Made by a program: the position numbers and the translations under genes
Assembly: GCA_030015575.1 (NCBI GenBank)
Contig: CM057342.1
Span: 616,495,348 to 616,559,347, forward strand
DNA from: Agapanthus africanus
Lineage: Eukaryota; Streptophyta; Magnoliopsida; Asparagales; Amaryllidaceae
Length of the DNA: 64,000 nt
Reading direction: 5' to 3'
Part shown: in pieces, positions 56,157-64,000 of the stretch
Numbering within the stretch: position 1 is the first letter of the stretch
How the letters are laid out: the number at the start of each line of letters is the position of its first letter
The notes under the pieces: model-generated
What the model was told of the DNA's origin: nothing
Database searches by the model: none
What the model saw: only the letters and a program-made list of their open reading frames with translations

Positions 56157-57590
56157 TTGCAAAAGCGCACGCTGAGTGTTTCTTTTCTCTCTCTCCAGGT
56201 AGCAACCACTTCATGCCTTAAACAAGATAATAAAATGTATCGCTTGACCGATCCGAATTGTTGTTCGGGGTTGGGGAACGTCGGTTCAGCTCTAACTTAT
56301 GACAGCAGTCATAAGTATGAGCAAGGGAAAGGGGATTGCATGAATTCCTTGATGACCCCATCAAAGAAGAAGCATACTATTGCGTCTTCTTCAGGTGTTC
56401 TGGTTATTGAGAACTATTTTTCGGTCAGTCCTAACTCTTGGGTACTCGATACCGGATCAGGATCTCATATTTATAATTTATTACGGGGACTGAGAAAAAG
56501 TAGGATGGTTGGAATTGATGATATGTCCCTCAGAGTAGGGAACGGAGCACAAGTTGATGCTTCTGCCGTCAGTGAATATCACCTAGCATTTCCAAATGGC
56601 AATGTTATGAATTTTAACAATTGCTACTATATACCTTCCATGGTTTGCAACATCATATCAGTTTCTTTACTTGATAAAGATGGATATAGTTTTGTTCTTG
56701 ATAGAAATATCATGAATATTTACCTTAATAAGGTATTGGTTGCAGAAGATACACTGTGTAATGGTATCTATGTTCTAAATCAAAACACAGTTTTCAATAT
56801 ACAAGACACACGCAAGAGGAAGAGACCAGAAATGAATGAATCCTACTTATGGCATTGTAGACTTAGTCATATCGGAGAGAAAAGACTAAGTAAGTTGCAT
56901 AAAGATGGTATTTAAATACATTTGAATTTTCATCTTGTGAAACTTGTCAGTCTTGTCTCAAGGGAAAGATGACCAAATCCTCATTCACCGGACACGGAGA
57001 AAGAGTAGTAGAGCTCTTGGGACTCATATACAGTGATGTATGTGGTCCAATATCTATACATGCAAGGGGTGGGTTCTCGTACTTCATCATATTCACCGAC
57101 GATCTCTCTAGGTTCGGGTATGTGTATCTTATGAAACACAAATATGAAACTTTTGAGAAATTCAGAGAATACAGAAACAAAGTAGAGAAACAGATTGGCA
57201 AAAGTATCAAGATCCTCCAATCTGATAGGGGAGGGGAGTACTTAAGTACGGAATTCCTATAATACTTAAAAGAGAATGGAATTCTCTCTCAGCTTACTCC
57301 TCCATATACAACACAGAACAACGGTGTATCAGAGCAGAGGAATTGTATCCTATTGGATATGGTTCGCTCCATGATGAGTAGTGCTGAGTTGCCTCTTTCA
57401 TTCTGGGGATATGCACTTCAAACAGCGGCACATATTTTGAATCAAGTTCCATCCAAATCTGTGCCTAAAACTCTGTATGAAATATAGAGTGGTAAGAGTT
57501 TGTATCTTAAACGTATTAAGATTTGGGGGTGCCCTGCTTATGTTAAAAAGCAGAACCCATACAAACTCGAGACATGATCAATTTTGTGTA
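56157..57590 (+). pseudogene. Copia C protease, gag-pre-integrase and integrase region
   Basis: The retropepsin-like active site is NSWVLDTGSGSHI near 56430-56470, followed by LRVGNGAQVDASAVSEYHLA and CYYIPSMVCNIISVSLL near 56620-56670. The gag-pre-integrase segment is LWHCRLSHIGEKRLSKLHKD near 56848-56905. The integrase core follows with LIYSDVCGPISIHARGG near 57025-57075, FTDDLSRFGYVYLMKHK near 57090-57140 and KILQSDRGGEYLS near 57205-57245. Order and motifs fit Angela-type copia elements. Several breaks. Confidence 0.8.
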
Positions 57591-59429
57591 AGTTTGTAGG
57601 ATATCCAAAAGATTCTAACGGGTATCTATTCTACCACGCAGAGGAACAAAGGATTATTGTTTCATGGAACGCCATATTTTTAGATAAAGAATTTCTTACA
57701 AAAAATATTAGTGGGAGAGTGGTAGAACTAGATGAAGTTCCAGAAACATAAACTATAACTGAAGATTTGGTGGAACCGCTAGATTCAGTAATGCACGATT
57801 CAGCTCAGCTACTCCGCAGATTTAGTAGTATTTCTCATCCGCCCGAGAGATACTATGGTTTTCTCATAGACGGGGATCGAGAGGATTGCATCTTGGAACA
57901 AAATGATTCTACTAGTTTCAGGCAGGCCATTATCAGTAGGGACTCTGATAAGTGGCTGGATGCTATGTTATTCGAAATGGAGTCCATGTACACCAATAAA
58001 GTCTGAACCTTGGATATTGCTCCACCTGGGGAAAAACCCGTTGGATGCAAATGGATCTACAAAAGAAAATTTGGTGTAGATGGGAAGGTGGAAACCTATA
58101 AGGCTATATTTGTTGCAAAAGGTTTTCGTCAAAGACCAGGTGTGGACTATGACGAAACCTTTTCTCCGGTGGCTATGCTCAAATCCATTCAGATCCTACT
58201 TTTCATTGCTGCCTTCCATGACTATGAGATCTGGAAGATGGTCGTAAAAACGGCTTTTCTGAATGGAAGTTTGGAAGAGTGCGTTTATATGGATCAGCCG
58301 GAAGGTTTCGTAGACAGTGGGAGCAGCGGGAAGGTGTGCAATTTGCTTAAATCCATTTATGGATTAAAGCAGACATCACGGAGCTGGAACATCTGTTTTG
58401 ATGAAACAGTCAAGAAATTTGACTTCATCAAGAACGAGGATGAGCCTTGTATATATAAGAAGATTGTAGGACGAACGGTCGTATTCCTAGTCTTGTACGT
58501 GGACGTCATTCTTTTGATAGGAAATGACATTCTTATGCTACAATCGGTCAAGTTGTTCTTGTCACAAAGATTCTCCATGAAGGACCTGGGTGATGCCTCG
58601 TACATTCTGGGGATTAAGATCTACAGAGATAGATCCAAGAGATTACTGGGACTTTCACAGTCTAGGTACATAGAGACCGTACTAAAAAGATTTAGTATGG
58701 AAGATTACAAGCACGGTAATATACCCATATTACATGGAAATCACCCTTTCCAAAGAGATGTCTCACAAGACTGATGAGAAGAGGGTTCGCATGAGCACTA
58801 TACCCTACGCTTCGGCAGTAGGATCTATAATATATGCGATGTTATGTACCCAACCAGATGTAGCTTACGCGCTTAGCGTGGTGAGCCTGCATCAGTCTAA
58901 CCCAGGTGAGAACCACTGAACAGCTGTTAAGAACATTCTTAAGTACCTAAGAAGGACTAAAGAACTGTTCCTGGTATTCGGTAATGGGGACCTCCAGGTG
59001 AAGTCTTTTACCGATTCAAGCTTTCAGAGTAACAAGGATGACAGCAAGTCTGTCTCGGGTTTTGTGTTTACCCTCAACGGAAGGGCGGTCTGTTGGAAGA
59101 GTTCCAAGCAGGACACTATCACAAACTCGACGATGGAGTCTGAATATATTACTGCCAACGATGCCGCAAAAGAAGTCGTATGGATTAAGAAGTTCATTAC
59201 TGAACTTCAGGTAGTTCCATCTATTATTAACCCAATACCTTTGTATTGGGACAACAATGGAGCTATGGCTTTAGCGAAGGAACCATGGTCCCATCAGAAA
59301 TCCAGGCACATCTTGAGGTGGTATCACCTGATCAGGGAGATCATTGATCGTCGGGAGATCGAGGTGCGGAGAGTTGACACAAAAGACAACACGGCGGATC
59401 CATTCACCAAGGTCCTTCTACAAGCATAG
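57590..59429 (+). pseudogene. Copia C reverse transcriptase and RNase H region
   Basis: RT blocks: EKPVGCKWIYKRKFGVDGKV near 58030-58090, VAKGFRQRPGVDYDETFSPV near 58112-58170, VYMDQPEGFVDSGSSGKV near 58283-58335, LLKSIYGLKQTSRSWNICFD near 58343-58400 and the catalytic segment VLYVDVILLIGND near 58490-58530. RNase H: KSFTDSSFQSNKDDSKS near 59000-59050, STMESEYITANDAAKEVVW near 59128-59185, and HILRWYHLIREIIDRREIE near 59308-59365. The match to copia A (1-1945) is close along the whole length. Several breaks. Confidence 0.82.
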
Positions 59430-59525
59430 TTCGAGAGACTTTTTGGGATGTTGGGTATTCGATATGCCAACAACTGGCCCTAGAGTAGACATTGGGTACT
59501 CGATACGCCAATATATATGGCCTTA

Positions 59526-59540
59526 GTGCAAGTGGGAGAT
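59526..59540 (+). other. Polypurine tract of copia C
   Basis: GTGCAAGTGGGAGAT before TGTTGGATATG, the same tract as in copia A. Just upstream, 59450-59480 and 59490-59515 repeat ggtattcgatatgccaa / ggtactcgatacgccaa, a short duplication. Confidence 0.8.
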
Positions 59541-60322
59541 TGTTGGATATGTATGCCCTAGAGGCCATTATTGTATATGTATACATGTAGATGCTTGGAC
59601 ATATATATATAGGACAATCTTGCTCGATATGATAGTATGCTATCTGGTTTGTCTTTATCTTAACATGTGCGTATGTTTTACTTGCTATTACATATAATTT
59701 ATACATGTTGATAAAGCCCGTAGGATCATTACTAGACTACCTGCGTTGTGATGGCGATCATACTTGTGTGAGCTGGGTAGTCGGTACACACGTCCTTAAA
59801 AGATCCCTAGTCATGGGAGTAACGAGACTGGGCATCAATATTCTGGAGTAGACTAGTGTGTACGTTTCTAGACCCCGACGATGGGTGATGGTACGGTCCT
59901 GCAACCATTGGTCTTTCGCACCTAAGATCGTATACAGGTGCTCACTGGGTGTGAGCACACCGGACGGACTCGCCGAGAACTTCTAGATGGTACTATACCT
60001 ATCGTCAGGTGGAAGTTCTCAGGTGACATGAGTACAGGTTATTCTTTAGACCTGAGATCGCCATTTGTCTCGTGTGAGTTCCCACTGTGCTTTGATCACT
60101 ACCCTACCACGGCTCTACTGAATCGTGCAAACAGGTTTTGGTTGGGTACAGTCCCTAGCCACATGGAGGCAGTGGGAGATTGTCAGGGATTCGTCTCTCT
60201 CGGTATAAGGAGTCGATATCGCACTTTGTTCTATTGGTCAAGACCATAATAACTTGGCCAAGGCGGTTGGGATTTACTGATAGGCTGATCAGTAGTTTCC
60301 CGGATTGGTCCTGAGCCACATC
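59541..60322 (+). repeat. Copia C 3' LTR, left part
   Basis: Starts TGTTGGATATGTATGCCC and follows the 5' copy from 59989 to about 60320, where ctgagccacat meets the start of copia D. The rest of this LTR would lie beyond the window. Confidence 0.82.
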
Positions 60323-61693
60323 TGTTTGGAATATGTATGCCCTAGAGGCCATTATTGTACATTGATGTATATTATAGTGGATGCTTGGACATATATATAG
60401 AGGGCTTTTTTGCTCGACATGATAGTATGCTATCTGGTTACTCTTTATCTTAAAATGTTGACTGGTATTCTAATACTGTCTTTCTCTTACATGTTGATAA
60501 AATCCTTAGGATATATGCTTGACTTCCAGGACTATGATGCAGATCATACTACCGGGACCTGGATAGTCTACAAGATCATCCTTTAATTGTTCCTAGTCGA
60601 GGGAATATCGAGACAGGGCATCGATATTCTAGAGTAGACTAGTGTGCACGTTTCTTGACTCTGTATAGGGCGATGGTTGGTCCCATAGCTATTGGTGTTT
60701 GACATCAAAGATTGTACACAGGTGCTCATTAGATAAAGGGTACACCGAACAGGACTCGCTGAGAACTCCTAGTTGGTAGTATACCTATCGTCAGATAGCA
60801 GTTCTCTTGTGACACTGGTACAGATTAGTCTGTAGACCCAAGATCGTCATAGAGTCTTGTATGGCTCCCACTGTGCTTTGATTTCCTCCCTACCATGGCT
60901 CAAAGGAGTCGTGCAAACAGGTGGATTTTGGGTATAGTCCTGAGTCACATGGAGGCAATGAGCGATGGGAGGGGTTTTGTCTCTCCCGGTTTTGGGGGTT
61001 GATGTTGCACTATGCTCGATTGGGTATAACTGGAAGTCTCTGGCCATGGCTGCTACTGAGATTTACTGATAAGAGTTATCGGTAGTTTCTCGAACCGTTA
61101 TAGGCCAGACATCGGCATGACATATCACGTTACTGGGGTCTGACGATTCCATCCCTATACATGATATGCAACATATCAGACGAAGAGACCGGACTGTACG
61201 GTAAGTGTTACTGATAGGCTTCATGGAGAGTATGGACATGCTTGCTTGTTGATCTTCTAATCGCCCAATACCTGCCGTTATGTCCAGCTAATACCGCTGA
61301 CGGCTTGCAGGTGACTGATGTGATCATCACCTACTGCTGGCGTATTAACGAGTCTTTAGAATCCCACACAGAAGTTTCCCGGTTCAAGCAAAATGAAGTA
61401 CGGCACATACTTGATATGTGCGGGAGCCTGATTAAATACGTGTATGTGATATCGTATTGTAATCTGGCAGTTATCTGTTATCGGTCAAGTTATATATGAT
61501 ATAACCGGATTGTTGAATCAAGTGTTGGTTTGATAATGTGATATACAGATAAATAATATTAGTCGGTTATATATGATATAACTGTATTATTAAATCAAGT
61601 GTTGATTTAATAATATGATATATATTATATTTGATATAATTATATCTTAACTAATATTATTAGCTTACTAATTATGTTTCTTAATATATATTA

Positions 61694-61731
<38 letters not shown>

Positions 61732-62459
61732 TATATGAAGCATGGCATGTATTTTCTATTTTTATAAAATAGAAAATGAGGTGTAAATTATGGAGATATT
61801 TGTGGAATGGGCAAGACATGGGTTTTTCATTTGTTTATTAGTCTTGCAAAACTATTGAAGTATGGTTGATTAAATTTATTGCAAATTCAACCATGCTTTA
61901 ATAAGTGAGCAAGAGTGTAGCTTTTTCTACATAAGGGTTCATATTATTTTTGCCTTAGCCATTCTTGAGGTCTTGCTCTTTCTTACTGTCTATTTTTTCC
62001 TCACCTCACCTCCAAGTTCAAACCCTCACATGTGATGTGAATCATTGAAGTTGTGAGAACCCTAGTGAGCAAATCAAACCCCTACTTCACCATCCTAGTG
62101 TTGATTAGCACCTTGCACTAGTGTGTGTCCTTCACAAATGAGATTTTAGTGAAGAGGTAGCTTGATCAAGTGAACTTCGGGTAGATCGTCTTCGGCACGA
62201 AGATCACGGAGGAGGCTCATTCCAACTTTAAAAGGAGCCTTGTGGAGTCGTAGGGACTACAACCCGGAGCATCTGAAGAGAAGGACTTGGTCTATGAAGG
62301 TCGTATACTCCTTCCCTTCTTGTTGTTTATTTTATTTCATCATAGAACCCTAATAATCTAGTTTGATTCTAGGTTAATTTTAATTAGCACCATGAAAATT
62401 TGAAAATTGCATGTGTGTTGCCCGTTTAAACCAAGTCGTGGTGCTACTAAACACTTTCA
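60323..62459 (+). repeat. Copia D 5' LTR
   Basis: 2137 bp, from TGTTTGGAATATGTATGCCC to aaacactttca. It aligns with the copia A family LTR along its length and has the GTG-loop hairpins (TTATTAAATCAA 61587-61598 with TTGATTTAATAA 61602-61613) and the late segment with ggtctatgaaggtcgtata. Confidence 0.8.
61700..61729. repeat. (TG)n microsatellite
   Basis: About 15 TG units within the copia D LTR, after a TATA-rich stretch. Absent from the other copia LTRs, so it arose after they separated. Confidence 0.9.
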
Positions 62460-62471
62460 TGGTATCAGAGC
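62460..62471 (+). other. Primer-binding site of copia D, first copy
   Basis: TGGTATCAGAGC after ctttca. The position agrees with the LTR length of relatives. Confidence 0.75.
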
Positions 62472-62678
62472 TACTAGGCATTGGATGTCGACCTATGGGA
62501 GGTTCTCACTGTGTGACTGTGTGGCGAAGCATAGGCTCTTACCCCCAGGGTGTCCCGAGACGGGAAGGTGTTCCGGCGGGTTGTAGTCCTCATGAGGGGG
62601 CATGTGTAAAAAGTAGTTGCTGAAGGACCCGTTAGTGCCACGGTGACCCCATTGGATAGGGTGGCTGCCTGACTTTCA

Positions 62679-62691
62679 TGGTATCAGAGCC
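62679..62691 (+). other. Second primer-site-like copy in copia D
   Basis: ctttcaTGGTATCAGAGCC repeats the LTR end plus primer site 219 bases further on. The sequence after this second copy (caaattagaacattt) resembles what follows the single primer site in copia C better than what follows the first copy. Confidence 0.6.
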
Positions 62692-64000
62692 AAATTAGAA
62701 CATTTGGGTAGGTCTTTACGATTTTAAAGTGTTCGATCGATTTTTCAAAGCCCAGATTTTTCAAGTTTCTGTCGATTTTCAAAAGTTGGAATTTGATATT
62801 AAAAATATGCAGAAATACGTGCAGGGTTTTCTATGGAGCCCCAAGAAATTTGAAGCTCCAATTCCCTTTAAACGCCGCGGAAACGCCTTACAAACCCTAG
62901 TTTGGCCTCTGCTCCAACAACTTTTTGTGGTATTTTGGGGTCCTGTTTCTTATGCTACTCCATGGTTACATTTGTCACTTTTTAGGTGTTTTTACTGATT
63001 CTCAAGTTGTTGAGGCCTCTGTAATTTATGGGTGTTTGTTAAATTGATCGAAATGTTTAACGTCGTATAGATCTTGATGATATGTGATACAATTGTTCGA
63101 ATTCGGAATAATTAGTTTTGTGAAAACTAGTTAGTAATTTGTAAACCTAGCCGTTTAGTCTCGTTTGTTCGATTGCCATGGAGTCTTGATTCGGATCAAA
63201 ACTCCGTCGCAATCGCGTATTGTACGCGATCACAAAGTCGGAAATCTTGTTGAATTATCCGACAACTAATTGAAAAGAGTTTTCAATTTGAGACTAAAAT
63301 GTAAGTTTTATAAGCTAGGCATGAAATTCGGAATATGAGATATTCCGGGTTTATGATGTCTAAGGATATTGCGGATTCTAATTATTATAGTTTTTCATTT
63401 ATTTTCTGTGACCGTAAGTGTAATATGTGGGGTATCCCAAATCTCGTTGCTATATGTCAACGGCATTTGGGATACGCGTATTTCTTACGTTGATGATATG
63501 TGATATTATGTGTTGCTGTGATATATTTTATTGGATCGTCGTGATTGAATAGCCGGGGGGTTTTGCGTGAGATGAGATTTTTTCATTTTCATTCATGTAA
63601 AATTTGTATGTAATATTCTTTTATTAGGGCACTTCCGGGCTGAGGATGATGTCACCACTGATATATATTATTTACTTTTCTGCATTAGCATAGACCCAAG
63701 GCGGGGAGCACAAGTAACTTGGTTCTAGAGTGTAGTGGGAGACCATCTCGAGTAGTCGAGACCAGGTCTCCTAACTCTAGAATTGGCAGAGTTACTTGCC
63801 GCTCTCGTAGGGGTCTATGGGATGTGGGTTTGGCTATTCATCACGACCGTGGAATCCGTGTTTTACATTACTGGATGAATTTAAAACACGTACCTCCAAG
63901 TATATCCAATATTTCATATGTTGCTTCTGCTGCTTGGTTCTGTGATGTGATCATATAACTGCGTGAGACGAATGTTATATTATATATATGATATATAAAA
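62692..64000 (+). other. Copia D leader
   Basis: Non-coding. Shares words with copia C and B leaders: cgtcgtgattgaatagccgg near 63538, taatattcttttattagggc near 63613, and gaggatgatgtcacc near 63642. Short open frames here have no recognisable product. Confidence 0.55.

Larger units (their letters stand above)
52132..60322 (+). mobile_element. Copia C, Angela-like element split by gypsy A and copia D
   Basis: The remainder of its 5' LTR starts at 52132, where the gypsy A 3' LTR ends, and runs to 53813; the missing first 450 bases would lie left of gypsy A, outside the window. The primer site is at 53814, the non-coding leader to about 56150, the polymerase region to about 59429, the polypurine tract at 59526, and the 3' LTR from 59541 until copia D interrupts it at 60322. 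No gag is recognisable. The LTR overlap (about 330 bases) differs by about 9% by hand count, the highest in the window. It is a fossil with several breaks. Confidence 0.85.
60323..64000 (+). mobile_element. Copia D, 5' part of an Angela-like element
   Basis: A 5' LTR (60323-62459) followed by a primer site and about 1.5 kb of leader, cut by the window end. It is inserted into the copia C 3' LTR; acatc (60318-60322) would be the left target copy, but the partner is out of view. The leader resembles those of copia B and C, so this is probably the same gag-poor subfamily. Confidence 0.75.

Noticed and set aside
1-64000. tRNA, rRNA or snoRNA genes
   Set aside because: Only tRNA-complementary primer sites of 12-14 bases were found; no cloverleaf or rRNA segment recognised by eye.

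Overview
The window looks like intergenic DNA from a large plant nuclear genome, most likely a flowering plant. Nearly every base can be assigned to LTR retrotransposons of two families: Ty1-copia elements with about 2.1-2.2 kb LTRs, whose ends and polymerase resemble the Angela lineage, and very large Ty3-gypsy elements of the Tat/Ogre type with about 2.6 kb LTRs, a second RNase H domain and antisense accessory genes. I see no host gene, rRNA gene or tRNA gene. A monocot is slightly favoured because the copia LTR start resembles cereal Angela elements, but this is weak evidence.

The layout is a nest of insertions. The outermost and oldest is copia C (52132-60322 in this window, + strand). 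Gypsy A is inserted into its 5' LTR; A's left end lies before base 1 and its right end is at 52131. Copia A (1-13925) sits inside A's 5' LTR, and copia B (4117-13795, minus strand, target-site copies gttta on both sides) sits inside the 3' LTR of copia A. Within the internal region of A lie a solo copia LTR (25082-27301, flanked by gttta-like gtttg copies) and a second gypsy element, B (30517-44535). Copia D (60323 to the window end) is inserted in the 3' LTR of copia C. Hand-counted LTR divergence agrees with the nesting: copia C about 9%, gypsy A about 4-5%, copia B about 2.6%, gypsy B about 2%.

Gypsy A has gag (about 15.07-17.4 kb), a linker with zinc-knuckle-like motifs, protease, RT, two RNase H domains and integrase (to 24383). 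A long spacer of repeats follows, then a minus-strand gene region with a plant mobile domain (PMD) core (46.8-48.6 kb), a low-complexity middle (45-46.7 kb) and a coiled-coil tail (29.9-30.5 kb). Gypsy B has the same LTR family, gag and spacer, no recognisable polymerase, and a different short antisense ORF. All the elements are fossils with several breaks each.

The most unusual signal is structural. The gypsy LTRs, 3' leaders and spacers are built from end-to-end short inverted repeats (stems of 5-10 bp, loops of 3-6 nt). Stem sequences differ between neighbouring units and between copies while the two arms stay complementary. In the spacer the loop is nearly constant (CTCAC) and the stems vary. 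Copia LTRs carry a comparable cluster with GTG loops, again with paired changes in both arms. I know of no description of such a hairpin chain in these families.
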